Shown in pieces: positions 42,666 to 51,747 of a stretch of DNA of 64,000 bases. The DNA comes from CALJFL01 sp964590005. Lineage in GTDB: Bacteria; Pseudomonadota; Gammaproteobacteria; Pseudomonadales; Halieaceae. A program made the position numbers and the translations under genes. The stretch is taken from the NCBI GenBank assembly GCA_964590005.1, contig CAZPVJ010000151.1:9125-73124 (forward strand). The letters are read 5' to 3'. A model generated the notes under the pieces. The model did not search any database, was not told the DNA's origin, and saw only the letters and a list, made by a program, of their open reading frames with translations. Position 1 is the stretch's first letter. Every line of letters starts with the position of its first letter.

Positions 42666-43580
42666 CTACATGTACTCCTTGCGGTACCAATCGTTGACCT
42701 CGTCACCCGTGGTCAACCATACGTCGTCGTGTTGGGCGATGTGCTCGAAAGCACGCTTGAGGTGCTTGAACTTGTTGGGCTGGCCGACAAAAAACGTATG
42801 CAGGCAAATCGGCATACAACGCGCATTTGTAGCACCCTCTTCGTAGAGCACATCAAATTGGTCGATAATCATGTCGCCGAATGCCTCGGACGAAACACCG
42901 ACATTCATAAACGCCGGTATGTCGTTTAGCTCCACGGTATAAGGCACTGAAATCAACGTGTTGCCTGGCGTGGTAAACCGGAAGGGATGATCATCCGCGG
43001 TGTAGTCGCAGAGATACTCCACGCCATATTCTTCGAGCAAACGCGGGGTATTGTCTGTATGAGTGAGAAACGGGGACAACCAGCCTTTTGTTTTACGACC
43101 GAGTGTCTCCTCCATGCTGTTCAGGACCGACTCCAGTATGAATCGCTCTTTCTCCTCACTGAGCATCGCCATGGAGCCATCATCGCCGCGGACATTACCG
43201 ATGAAGTTGGCCGGCGCATTGTTGATGCCATGCCCTATCCAGGCCCAGTTACGCTTTTCACCTTCTTCGATGATGCGCGGATACTCGCGAATAATCTCAC
43301 TATTCAGACAAACAGTGCCCCGCATCCCGAGCTTGTCCATCAGGTCCATCATTCGCCACAGGCCCACTCGATTACCATAGTCGCGCCAGCCGTAATTCAA
43401 TGGATCCGGCGTAAAGCCGGAGGTTCCAGGTATCAGCGAAGTACCGGGGATATCAGCCGGGAAGTGTTCGATATTGACATAGGGAATGACAGCCACACGT
43501 TTGCCCTCAGGCAACTTGAAAGGTGCCCGGTCAATAATGGGTTCATAGCTGTAGTGGGGTGATTGCGTTAACTCCGTCAC
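42666..43580 (-). CDS. Polysaccharide-deacetylase-fold (CE4/PuuE-like) protein
   Basis: 304 residues starting with GTG at 43580, GGAGAGG upstream. The NodB-like fold is seen in KRVAVIPYVNIEHFPAD, GLWRMMDLMDKLGMRGTVCLN, WAWIGHGINNAPAN and KTKGWLSPFLTHTDNTPRLL. The canonical DDG and HxxxH metal residues of sugar deacetylases are replaced (NIEHF, HGINN), as in PuuE-type allantoinases that act without the usual metal triad. In a cluster with ureide/amide hydrolases, a cyclic-ureide or amide hydrolase role is more likely than cell-wall deacetylation. Shares direction with the amidase at 43630. Confidence 0.85.
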   Translation of the reverse strand: MTELTQSPHYSYEPIIDRAPFKLPEGKRVAVIPYVNIEHFPADIPGTSLIPGTSGFTPDPLNYGWRDYGNRVGLWRMMDLMDKLGMRGTVCLNSEIIREYPRIIEEGEKRNWAWIGHGINNAPANFIGNVRGDDGSMAMLSEEKERFILESVLNSMEETLGRKTKGWLSPFLTHTDNTPRLLEEYGVEYLCDYTADDHPFRFTTPGNTLISVPYTVELNDIPAFMNVGVSSEAFGDMIIDQFDVLYEEGATNARCMPICLHTFFVGQPNKFKHLKRAFEHIAQHDDVWLTTGDEVNDWYRKEYM

Positions 43581-43629
43581 GTGCCTCTCCTTGTAAATTA
43601 AAAATAATCCTTAACGTGCGGCCCTGGCA

Positions 43630-44256
43630 TTACAGGCCGCCAAGGTACTCGAGCACCTCGTTCTTACCGATCACGTCACCGTATTTGGCATTGATATCGA
43701 ACAAGTTAGCTTCATGGGGTCCTTCGTGGCGATCGCCAACACATTCACGAACAACGATCGGGCGATAGCCGTGCTGGACTGCATCGACCGCCGAGGCGCG
43801 TATGCAGCCGGACGTCGTACAGCCAACAATAATCACGGTATCGACTCCCTGCGCTGCCAACATTGACGACAGGGACGTGCCGAAGAAAACACTGGCGTAG
43901 TGTTTTACGATCACGGTTTCGCCTTCCACGGGAACGACTTCCGGGCAGAACTCGGCGTAGGGGTTACCCGGCACAAGATCTTTTAGCACCGGCGCCTTCT
44001 TTATCCACATACCGCCGTCTTCATAATTGTGCGGGTTATACAGTACGCGAGTGTGCAGTATCGGCACGCCCTTCTCGCGAGCCAGGTCCAACACCTCTGG
44101 CACCTCCTGCACACAGTCGACCACGCCGGGCGCATAGAGCGGGGAGCCTTCAGTGGTGTATCCCTGGAGAAGGTCTATCACCAGGATTGCAGATTTCTTG
44201 CCAAACCCGAGGCGGCCGTCCCACACCCCCTCGTAATTCTCCGTTGCTTCAGCCAT
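43630..44256 (-). CDS. Isochorismatase-family amidohydrolase (N-carbamoylsarcosine amidase-like)
   Basis: 208 residues, triad D28 (LVIDLLQGY), K118 (IVKHYASVFF) and C151 (GCTTSGCIRASAVDAV). It shares the GCTTSGC[VI]RAS and GYR.IV..C.GD signatures with the protein at 34407, so the two are paralogues, probably acting on related amides. Sits upstream of the deacetylase-like gene on the same strand (49-nt gap), and downstream of the pyruvate dehydrogenase gene. Ammonia release from a monoamide is the likely reaction. Confidence 0.92.
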   Translation of the reverse strand: MAEATENYEGVWDGRLGFGKKSAILVIDLLQGYTTEGSPLYAPGVVDCVQEVPEVLDLAREKGVPILHTRVLYNPHNYEDGGMWIKKAPVLKDLVPGNPYAEFCPEVVPVEGETVIVKHYASVFFGTSLSSMLAAQGVDTVIIVGCTTSGCIRASAVDAVQHGYRPIVVRECVGDRHEGPHEANLFDINAKYGDVIGKNEVLEYLGGL

Positions 44257-44343
44257 ACATCGTTCCTGCCATGAGTTCTACCACTGAAAGCGTAGACCAC
44301 TATCGCATCCCCTGGGAGGAATGCGGTTAACTTACCCGCCTCT

Positions 44344-47022
44344 TTAGCGCTGATCGGCGGCGATTTTCCCCGGATCAATATCCAGATCAGCCAGGTGAGT
44401 CTGTAATTCGGTCTCCGGTAAAGCACCTTCCCGGTAAAGACCCACCAGAGCGGCGTGAACTATATGTGCTGCGTTAACTTCAAAATGCTCACGTAGATCG
44501 GGACGTGATTCACTCAAACCAAAGCCATCGGTTCCCAGCACCGCGTAGTTTTCCGGCATCCACGGCGCGATGCCCCGGGGCAACGCCTTGAGGTAATCAG
44601 TCGCGGCCACAATGGGACCCGATGTTTCGGCAAACAGTGACTCCACATAGGGTACCCGTCTAGGTTGCAGCGGGTGCAGCCGGTTGTCTCGTTCACAGGA
44701 CTCGGCTTCGCGGGTGAGTTCAACAAAGCTGGTCACGCTCCAGATCACGGGTGCATAGCCCATCGCTTCCAGCTGGTCGGCCGCCGCCATCGCCTGCTGC
44801 ATGATCGAACCCGACGCCAGTAGATGAACCGGGTCACCATTGCCGGCACTCGCACGCCACTGGTAAGCGCCCTTGACAATAGCTTCCTCAATGCCGGGCT
44901 GATCCGGCATCGGCGGCATCGGGTAATTTTCATTGTACAGGGTGAGGTAATAAAAAATGTTCTCCCCGTTTTCATACATGCGCTGGATGCCGTCGCGAAC
45001 AATCACCGCCAGTTCGTAGGCGAAAGCAGGGTCGTAACTCTTGAGATTGGGGAAGGTGCTGGCCAACACGTGAGAGTGGCCATCCTCATGCTGTAAGCCC
45101 TCACCATTGAGCGTGGTACGCCCGGCCGTCCCACCGAGCAGAAACCCGCGGGCCATCATATCCGCGCAGGCCCAAATCATATCGCCCACGCGCTGGAATC
45201 CGAACATGGAATAAAAGATATAAAACGGGATTGTGGGTACACCATGCACCGCATAGGCCGTACCTGCCGCCAGGAAAGAGGCCATCGCCCCGGTCTCGCA
45301 AATACCTTCCTGCAGAATCTGGCCATCGACAGCCTCGCGGTAGGACATCAGGGAATCTGCATCAACCGGCGTATAGTTCTGCCCCTCGGGTGAGTAGATA
45401 CCGGCGACTTTGAACAATGCGTCCATACCGAAGGTACGAGCTTCGTCTGGCACGATGGGTACAACGTATTCCCCGATGCCGTCGTCTTTCATCAGTTGTG
45501 AGAGCAGGCGTACCATCATCATGGTGGTTGACGCCGATCGCTCTCCAGTGCCTTCAAACAACGCCTTGAACTGCTGTCTCTCGGGCACGGCGAGCTGAGG
45601 GCAGTCGACCTTCCTACGCGGCAACGATCCTCCCAGTCGCTCCCGATGCTCCAGGAGATACCGCATCTCCGCGCTATCTTCTGGTGGACGGTAGAATTCG
45701 GCTCGATGGATTTCTTCATCCGACAGTGGAATGCCGTAATCCCTGGCACAAGCAAGACGTTCTTCGTCATTGAGATCTTTCTTCTGGTGCGCAGTGTTGC
45801 GGCCCTCCGCGGCGGGTCCCATACCATCGCCCTTTACCGTTTTTACCAGTATCACCGTCGGCTTGTCCTCGGCCTGAAGGGCGCGCTGGTAAGCCGCGAA
45901 TAACTTCTTGGGATCCTGCCCACCGCGTTTGATTTCCTTAACCTCCTCGTCGGTGAGGGAGTTCATCATGCTCTCGAGTTCCGGGTCTCCGTGCACCCAA
46001 TGCTCACGCTGCTGGTCTCCGGGCAAGATGGAGTAACGCTGGTAATCGCCATCGACGCATTCTTCCATCCGGTTGCGCAGTACACCCTGCTCGTCCCTGG
46101 CCAGCAGCGCATCCCAACCACTACCCCAGATCACCTTGATGACATTCCAGTCTGCACCGCGAAAGCCGCGCTCCAACTCCTGGATGATCTTGCCGTTACC
46201 CCTGACCGGGCCATCCAGGCGCTGAAGATTGCAATTGACGACAAGGACCAGGTTGTCGAGCTTTTCCCGCGCGGCGATGTTAATGGTACCCATCACCTCG
46301 GGCTCGTCCGATTCACCATCTCCAATGAAGCACCAGAACTTTCCGCCATTTCGCGGTTTCAGCCCGCGATTTTCCAGGTACTTGGCAAAACGGGCCTGGT
46401 AAATAGCGGAGGGCGTCGACAGCCCCATGGACGCGTTCGGCATCTGCCAGAAGTCTGGCAGGGAGCGTGGGTGTGGATAGGAGCACAGCCCTCCCCCGGG
46501 CTGAAGCTCTCGCCGAAAGTTGCCCAGTTGCTGCTCATCGAGCCTCCCCTCCAGGAAGGCACGCGCATAGATCCCCGGGGCAGCATGCGGTTGGGGCATT
46601 ACCATGTCGCCGCCGTAGTCTGCACTGCGTGCTTTGAAAAAATGCTGAAACCCCACTTCGAGCATCGTGGCCGCCGACGCATAAGTCGCTATATGACCGC
46701 CAACCCCGGTACCCTCATCCTGCCCCCTGAGCACCATCGCCATGGCATTCCAGCGAACCAGGTTCTCAATCTTTTTCTCCAGCTCGATATCGCCGGGATA
46801 GACCGGCTGCTCGGAAACAGGAATGGTATTGATATAGGGGGTGTTGAGCGTCGCTTCACTGAGCGCGATACCGCGGCGCAGGCTGTGATTCTGCAGCGCC
46901 CTCAGGATATCCCTCACGCCGGCTTCACCAAATTCACGGTGGATGCTGTCCAGGGCTTCTATCCACTCCTGGCGGTCTCCGGCAAGATCGTCGATGAGTG
47001 TCGATTGCGATGCGGTGGTCAT
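44344..47022 (-). CDS. aceE: Pyruvate dehydrogenase E1 component, homodimeric type (AceE-like)
   Basis: 892 residues, about the length of E. coli AceE. The thiamine-diphosphate motif is GDGESDEPEVMGTINIAAR ending in NCN. QRVGDMIWACADMMARGFLL and GLQHEDGHSHVLASTFPN are also AceE hallmarks. It decarboxylates pyruvate or a near homologue and passes the acyl group to a lipoyl E2. No aceF or lpd is adjacent, unlike the housekeeping aceEF operon, so this is likely a second, pathway-dedicated E1. AAGGAG lies about 11 nt before the ATG. The gene is 8 nt downstream of a 6-TM protein gene. The symbol denotes family membership, not the housekeeping role. Confidence 0.93.
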   Translation of the reverse strand: MTTASQSTLIDDLAGDRQEWIEALDSIHREFGEAGVRDILRALQNHSLRRGIALSEATLNTPYINTIPVSEQPVYPGDIELEKKIENLVRWNAMAMVLRGQDEGTGVGGHIATYASAATMLEVGFQHFFKARSADYGGDMVMPQPHAAPGIYARAFLEGRLDEQQLGNFRRELQPGGGLCSYPHPRSLPDFWQMPNASMGLSTPSAIYQARFAKYLENRGLKPRNGGKFWCFIGDGESDEPEVMGTINIAAREKLDNLVLVVNCNLQRLDGPVRGNGKIIQELERGFRGADWNVIKVIWGSGWDALLARDEQGVLRNRMEECVDGDYQRYSILPGDQQREHWVHGDPELESMMNSLTDEEVKEIKRGGQDPKKLFAAYQRALQAEDKPTVILVKTVKGDGMGPAAEGRNTAHQKKDLNDEERLACARDYGIPLSDEEIHRAEFYRPPEDSAEMRYLLEHRERLGGSLPRRKVDCPQLAVPERQQFKALFEGTGERSASTTMMMVRLLSQLMKDDGIGEYVVPIVPDEARTFGMDALFKVAGIYSPEGQNYTPVDADSLMSYREAVDGQILQEGICETGAMASFLAAGTAYAVHGVPTIPFYIFYSMFGFQRVGDMIWACADMMARGFLLGGTAGRTTLNGEGLQHEDGHSHVLASTFPNLKSYDPAFAYELAVIVRDGIQRMYENGENIFYYLTLYNENYPMPPMPDQPGIEEAIVKGAYQWRASAGNGDPVHLLASGSIMQQAMAAADQLEAMGYAPVIWSVTSFVELTREAESCERDNRLHPLQPRRVPYVESLFAETSGPIVAATDYLKALPRGIAPWMPENYAVLGTDGFGLSESRPDLREHFEVNAAHIVHAALVGLYREGALPETELQTHLADLDIDPGKIAADQR

Positions 47023-47030
47023 TGCTTAAC

Positions 47031-47810
47031 TTACTCCTTAAATCCAGTTTGAGGGCCTATGTAGCCCCCCGCCCTTGGCAAACCAAACAGGCCGGGTACC
47101 CGTCGCGCGGGGGGAGTCGGCTCCCGACTCCAGGGGGCCGGCATTCGCATGCCGTAAGAGGCCGCCAGCAACGCTATGGTCTGCAGACCAATGAATAACC
47201 AGTAATTATGGTAGACCGCAAACCAGGTGAGGCACAGCGTCATATTGGGTATATGCGTCCTGGGTACCTTGGCCTTGATTGATGCGGGACTGTCATGTTC
47301 AGGCGAGACATACACATCCCAGTACATATCCATCCACAGCGCCTGCCAGACGGATATCATCGTATAGGCCACCAGCCAGGTCGCCCACACTGGCCAACCC
47401 GGTCCCAGCGACAGGGCCAGGTGCCAGAACGACAGGAACAGCAGACCAGTGGTAAAGCCCCAGGCGAGACCAAAGAACAACTGTGGCAGTGGCGCCAGGC
47501 CACGATCAAAGCGCAGGGTATTGCCGTACCAGTATCCCCAATACGCCCAGAGGATGAAACCGGTCACCAGCGCTGTACTCAGCCACCAAAGACTATCGTC
47601 CAATTGCTGTGGGTATACCAGCGGGCTCGCCAGAGTGGCGTCCAGCGCACCGCTGAGACTGCCCATCAAAAGACAAAAACACCAATACATGCCCGCTCGC
47701 AGCCACGCCGCAGGCGCAGAGTAAACCTCCGCCGGGTGTGCGCGATAAAATAGCAGGTAGACGACCAGCAAAATTAGCCACAAGAGCGAAGAGACTGCGA
47801 TCAGCATCAT
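47031..47810 (-). CDS. Six-TM membrane protein of unknown function
   Basis: 259 residues with about six hydrophobic helices rich in Trp and Tyr (for example GFILWAYWGYWYGNTL and ISVWQALWMDMYWDVYV), short loops and a charged C-terminal tail. I recognise no family. It precedes and is almost certainly co-transcribed with the AceE-like gene (8-nt gap). Conserved-looking acidic or aromatic residues inside helices (WMDMYWDVYVSPEHD) could bind a small molecule. Might be a transporter or a membrane-bound enzyme of the same pathway. Confidence 0.75.
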   Translation of the reverse strand: MMLIAVSSLLWLILLVVYLLFYRAHPAEVYSAPAAWLRAGMYWCFCLLMGSLSGALDATLASPLVYPQQLDDSLWWLSTALVTGFILWAYWGYWYGNTLRFDRGLAPLPQLFFGLAWGFTTGLLFLSFWHLALSLGPGWPVWATWLVAYTMISVWQALWMDMYWDVYVSPEHDSPASIKAKVPRTHIPNMTLCLTWFAVYHNYWLFIGLQTIALLAASYGMRMPAPWSREPTPPARRVPGLFGLPRAGGYIGPQTGFKE

Positions 47811-47919
47811 CCCATAAGCCTAGTCGATTTTAGTGACAGGCATTGTAGTGGCCACCGGGCTCATAAATTTGACAATCCGCAAAGAAGACCGGGCTTACCT
47901 CAATCAAACTGTGCACCTT

Positions 47920-49428
47920 ATGACAGCTGCAGCGAACAAGAGCGAGAGTCAGGCCATTCCCGTATTGCCCGAACTGTGCAATTACATCGATGGGGGCACC
48001 AGTGTGCCCGCCGTAGACCGGACCAACAGCCTGCGCAATCCAAACAACCAACAGGAAATCCAGGGGCAATTGTCCTGCTCAAACGATCAGGTAGAAATGG
48101 CGCTGACCGCAGCAGATGCGGCATTTCATGCGGGGGAGTGGGAGCAAACGCCCGTCGAGGAACGCGCAGCGGCCCTGGAGTCCATTGCCGATCAACTGGA
48201 GCAACCCGCCACCCGTGAGCAACTGGCCTTTGTCGACGCCATCACAACAGGCGCCGTAATCAAGGCCACCCGCCAAATGGCCCGACTGGCACCTTTCGTG
48301 TTCCGGGCCACTGCTGAGTATCTGCGCAATACCGGCTTGTCATGGCGACTGCCTGGCAAGATTGGCGAGGTAGAGTATTTTCGCAGACCGCTGGGGCCAG
48401 CACTGCTGGTTTCGCCGTGGAATGGACCAACCGCGATTGGGTCTCACAAAATTGCCAGTGCACTTGGTGCAGGGGCCCCGTGCATCGTCAAACCTTCTGA
48501 GTGGGCGCCACACTCCGCGCTGATTATGGCCCGGATTATTCATGACATGGGGTTACCGCGAGGCACTTTCCAGCTGACTTGTGGCAACCGTGATATCGGC
48601 GGCAGGATGGTCGCCGATTCGAGAATCAAATCGGTATCTTTCACCGGTGGTCTCGCGGGTGGTCGCGCCATTGCCGCTGCCTGTGCCGGCGACTTCAAAC
48701 CTACCCAACTGGAACTGGGTGGCAATAACCCATTGGTCGTATTTGAAGATGCTGACCTCGAGCTCGCGGCGCGAGGAATCGTGTACGGCTTGACCAACCT
48801 CAATGCGCAATGGTGTCGCGCACTGGGCAGGGTCGTGGTTCACCGCAGCGTCAAGAGCGACCTGCTGGAACTTGTTGAAGCAAAGCTGGCAGACCTTGTA
48901 CTGGGCGACTCACTGTCGGATAGCTCGGATATGGGACCGATGATCCATCAGGCCCAGTACGATTCAGTGCTATCGTCGATTGAAACACTGACTAAGCGTG
49001 GTGGCTCTTTGATAAGTCCGACGTCGCTGCCCACATCACCTGACCTGTCAGGCTATTTTATCGCCCCGACCTTAATCGATGGCTGCGAGCCACAGGATAC
49101 ACAGGACGAGATTTTCGGCCCCGCGGCAGCCATTCACAGCTTCGACACAGAGGCAGAAGCACTGGCGTTGGCGAATGGCACACCTTTCGGGCTGGCAGCA
49201 TACGTCTATAGTCAAAATGAAGAAAAGGCCTTTGCATTTGGACGCCAGCTGCGAACAGGCGGCGTGAAAATCAATGGCTACAGCCTGCTTTCACTGAGCG
49301 GCGCCGCGCCGCGGGGGGCCTGGGGCCTGTCAGGGCTAGGTGAGGAAGGTACCGGCGAATCAGTAACGTTCTTTACCGGTGCCAGAGTAGTCGGCGTATC
49401 TCCGCAAGATACGATCGGTGGAGTCTAG
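47920..49428 (+). CDS. Aldehyde dehydrogenase family protein
   Basis: 502 residues from ATG at 47920; an in-frame start at 47833 is possible but gives a non-typical N-terminus. Catalytic Cys299 lies in NLNAQWCRALGRVVVH and the general base Glu265 in QLELGGNNPLVVF. FRRPLGPALLVSPWNGPTAI is the usual NAD-side strand. It oxidises an aldehyde to an acid or CoA ester with NAD(P)+. The stop overlaps by 4 nt the convergent DUF2141 gene. Substrate unknown; an aldehyde from the TauD or amine branch is conceivable. Confidence 0.92.
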   Translation: MTAAANKSESQAIPVLPELCNYIDGGTSVPAVDRTNSLRNPNNQQEIQGQLSCSNDQVEMALTAADAAFHAGEWEQTPVEERAAALESIADQLEQPATREQLAFVDAITTGAVIKATRQMARLAPFVFRATAEYLRNTGLSWRLPGKIGEVEYFRRPLGPALLVSPWNGPTAIGSHKIASALGAGAPCIVKPSEWAPHSALIMARIIHDMGLPRGTFQLTCGNRDIGGRMVADSRIKSVSFTGGLAGGRAIAAACAGDFKPTQLELGGNNPLVVFEDADLELAARGIVYGLTNLNAQWCRALGRVVVHRSVKSDLLELVEAKLADLVLGDSLSDSSDMGPMIHQAQYDSVLSSIETLTKRGGSLISPTSLPTSPDLSGYFIAPTLIDGCEPQDTQDEIFGPAAAIHSFDTEAEALALANGTPFGLAAYVYSQNEEKAFAFGRQLRTGGVKINGYSLLSLSGAAPRGAWGLSGLGEEGTGESVTFFTGARVVGVSPQDTIGGV

Positions 49429-49880
49429 ATTTCCTCCATGGAAATCTGTTGAAGCACTGGCTCGGCACCCAACTCGAAAACCGCGTCCTTGTACTTTGGC
49501 GGACCAAACTTGGGTCGCGCATTGTTGGAGAGCGCAACGGGTTCTTTCGGGATGCCAATAAAGTTGGCATCGAGCTCGCCGTTGTCATTGGTGTCATGAA
49601 AGATCGACAGGGCATACTCGCCAGGCGGCAAATCCAGTTCGGCTTTCACAATATCACCCTCGCGAGACTCAGTGATCACCACTTGTTTCTCGGCAACCGT
49701 CTCTTCTCCAAGCCAGGTTTTCTTGGAGTCGTATACTGCAATAAACAGGTTACCCTCCGCCGACTCAAGGCCGCTGAGTTCAATCAAAACCTTGCTGTTG
49801 GGCTGGGATTCAGCGTGGGCGGTCACCACCATTACCAATGCGCACAAGGCTATCAGGCCGCGGATCAGGTAAATGCCCAT
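49425..49880 (-). CDS. Secreted DUF2141 protein
   Basis: 151 residues from ATG at 49880, GGAGA upstream; a 21-codon longer frame exists but lacks a ribosome site. A signal peptide (GLIALCALVMVVTAHA, cleavage about residue 24) leads a beta-sandwich typical of DUF2141: LSGLESAEGNLFIAVYDS, LPPGEYALSIFHDTNDNGEL, then FIGIPKEPVALSNNARPKFG. Function of the family is unknown; members are periplasmic or surface proteins often found in marine bacteria. Confidence 0.88.
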   Translation of the reverse strand: MGIYLIRGLIALCALVMVVTAHAESQPNSKVLIELSGLESAEGNLFIAVYDSKKTWLGEETVAEKQVVITESREGDIVKAELDLPPGEYALSIFHDTNDNGELDANFIGIPKEPVALSNNARPKFGPPKYKDAVFELGAEPVLQQISMEEI

Positions 49881-50026
49881 AGTTTTAGTCTCCAAAACGG
49901 TTGCTGCGAAAGTGCGACAAATGCCGGACAATATTAAACACACAGTTGGTACTGACGATCAATCAAAACGGATCATTTTGTCGCAAGTAGTTAACCAGCG
50001 ACTGTTAACACAGCGGAGAGGCTGAC

Positions 50027-51043
50027 ATGGATGCAGAGCGTATTTGCCAGGTGCTGGCGGGAAAGATTCGCGGTAAACCGGTCGCCATCTCACGCTTTGA
50101 GGAGGCACCACCGCCCGGGTTCTCGGGCCTGAAGGTCGACCCCTGCCAGATTCTTCGCCACGCCATGGACGAGGGTAAACGCGTATATTTCGACCGCGAG
50201 CACCAGGATTGCATCCACGGCGCTTACATTACCGGCGTGGATCCGGGCAATGAACAGATTCAAAGTGGCCGTTTACTGACCGACTATATTCCGGCCTACA
50301 ACCTGGACGCCGCCTATGCTTTCAACTCCGGCGAGTACATCCTGCCGCAGGGCACGGTCAAAGGCTTCTGCGCGACGCCACTGGATGATCTTACTGAAGA
50401 TTTTCAGGCTGAATGGATAGTGGTGGTGTGTACCCCCGGCGTTGCTGCGCTCGTGGGTGCGGCACGTGCGGTCAAGGATGGAACTCGCCCGGATACGGCT
50501 GCCGGCAACTCTTTTTGCAGCGACCTCTTTGTCACACCTGTCTACAGCGACAATGTTGTGATCACCACGGGTGATATGGGCGGTCGCATGAACAACAAAC
50601 TTCGCGAATCAGAAATGTTTGTGATAATCCCCACCCAATGGGCCGACGGCATCATCGACATTATGGGTGAGACGCCTGATGTTCGCGGTATCTATGAAGC
50701 CACGCGGCCAGAGAGTTCTCCTTACTGGGTGCGCCAGAAACAGAAAGCAGAACGCGCGGCAAACAGTACCGACCCAAGTATCGAGATGGCACGGGACAGT
50801 TATGGCCTGGAGGTCTCAATGCCCTGGCAGGAGGAGGCGCTTGCCGCCGTCGCCAAGGCGCCCCGCTTTGTTCGCAAAATGGCTGTCGGCAATGTCGAGG
50901 ACTACGCTGAGGAGCACGGGCACGAGGTGATTTCGCTGGCTGTGGTTAAAGCACAGGCCGACAGCGTAGGGATGGGAAAGTTTATGCGCGAGGTAAAGTC
51001 CGAGGGTGGACTGCTCGCCCGTTTATTCCGCAAGGGTAAATAA
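50027..51043 (+). CDS. DUF169 protein fused to a PCP_red (protochlorophyllide-reductase-like) domain
   Basis: 338 residues. Residues about 1-235 are DUF169 (ISRFEEAPPPGFSGLKVDPC, HGAYITGVDP, VTPVYSDNVVITTGDMGGRM), a family of unknown function with Cys residues. The C-terminal part (about 265-325) reads MPWQEEALAAVAKAPRFVRKM followed by VEDYAEEHGHEVISLAVV, which is the small PCP_red domain found at the end of ChlB/BchB and many stand-alone proteins. An ATG at 50027 follows GGAGAGG. The fusion suggests a role with iron-sulfur or tetrapyrrole chemistry, but function is not known. Transcribed alone, convergent with 51046. Confidence 0.82.
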   Translation: MDAERICQVLAGKIRGKPVAISRFEEAPPPGFSGLKVDPCQILRHAMDEGKRVYFDREHQDCIHGAYITGVDPGNEQIQSGRLLTDYIPAYNLDAAYAFNSGEYILPQGTVKGFCATPLDDLTEDFQAEWIVVVCTPGVAALVGAARAVKDGTRPDTAAGNSFCSDLFVTPVYSDNVVITTGDMGGRMNNKLRESEMFVIIPTQWADGIIDIMGETPDVRGIYEATRPESSPYWVRQKQKAERAANSTDPSIEMARDSYGLEVSMPWQEEALAAVAKAPRFVRKMAVGNVEDYAEEHGHEVISLAVVKAQADSVGMGKFMREVKSEGGLLARLFRKGK

Positions 51044-51045
51044 GG

Positions 51046-51747
51046 TCAGCCAGCGGCATTTTCCTCCAGGTTGACCTCCCAATCGCCGACACCAGGCTGT
51101 TGCCAACGGTAACGCAGCAGCACGTTATCATCACTCAACCAAAAGCACGCGCTCTCGTCGTAGCGCTCTCCGGTAAACGTACACCGTCGGGTATTGTACT
51201 GACGCCCAAACAGCTCAAGGGGCTTGCTCTCCTCCAACACCGAGGCGGTACGCATGCTGGTCGCAGGCGCGAGCAACTTTGCCCGATCACCAGGATCTGA
51301 TATCGATGGCACCAACACGGCCCCTCCACCACGTCGCTCCAGCAATCGCGCTATAACAGGCCCGGTAAAGATTCTTAGCAGGGGCAATAAGAGCGGCGCG
51401 CCGTCATCTCCAAAGGGCAGTTCCCAGTTCTCGGTGTCGGTGTCTCCGCGCTGGCGCACACAGGACACTGAAGCCTCCTCCAATCGGTAGAGCGCGCGTA
51501 CGGGTGGATGCTGCTCGGCCTGCCACTCAAGGTTAAACTGGATTGCACCCTGGCGATCACACTCTGCATTGACCAGCAGGGAAACACCGGGTGCCGTGCG
51601 CTGGGCGTGAACAAAGAAGCCCCCACCCTCTCGCGGTCGACGACTCCAGGATTCTTGAATAGCGGTACCAGTGCCATCCAACAGGTAGTGATAGCGCCCC
51701 TTCTGCGCCTTTACCTTGTCCAGTGCCAACACCTCAGGCTGCTCCAT
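51046..51747 (-). CDS. Conserved hypothetical protein
   Basis: 233 residues, soluble, no signal peptide seen. Beta-rich: YHYLLDGTGTAIQESWSRRP, VSLLVNAECDRQGAIQFNLEW, FGRQYNTRRCTFTGERYDESACFWL. I recognise no family; the pattern is loosely lipocalin- or DUF3108-like. Third gene of an operon with a nitrilase-like and a VOC protein; its start overlaps the VOC stop by 14 nt. Probably acts in the same route. Confidence 0.72.
   Translation of the reverse strand: MEQPEVLALDKVKAQKGRYHYLLDGTGTAIQESWSRRPREGGGFFVHAQRTAPGVSLLVNAECDRQGAIQFNLEWQAEQHPPVRALYRLEEASVSCVRQRGDTDTENWELPFGDDGAPLLLPLLRIFTGPVIARLLERRGGGAVLVPSISDPGDRAKLLAPATSMRTASVLEESKPLELFGRQYNTRRCTFTGERYDESACFWLSDDNVLLRYRWQQPGVGDWEVNLEENAAG

Noticed and set aside
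45991..47052. Plus-strand open frame of 353 codons inside the pyruvate dehydrogenase gene
   Set aside because: Antisense to a strongly conserved AceE coding sequence and with no recognisable protein features.
49919..49934. AAATGCCGGACAATAT as a seventh GntR-type operator
   Set aside because: One base is missing from the core compared with the six accepted sites, so spacing of the arms is wrong. It might be a degenerate site but I cannot support it.
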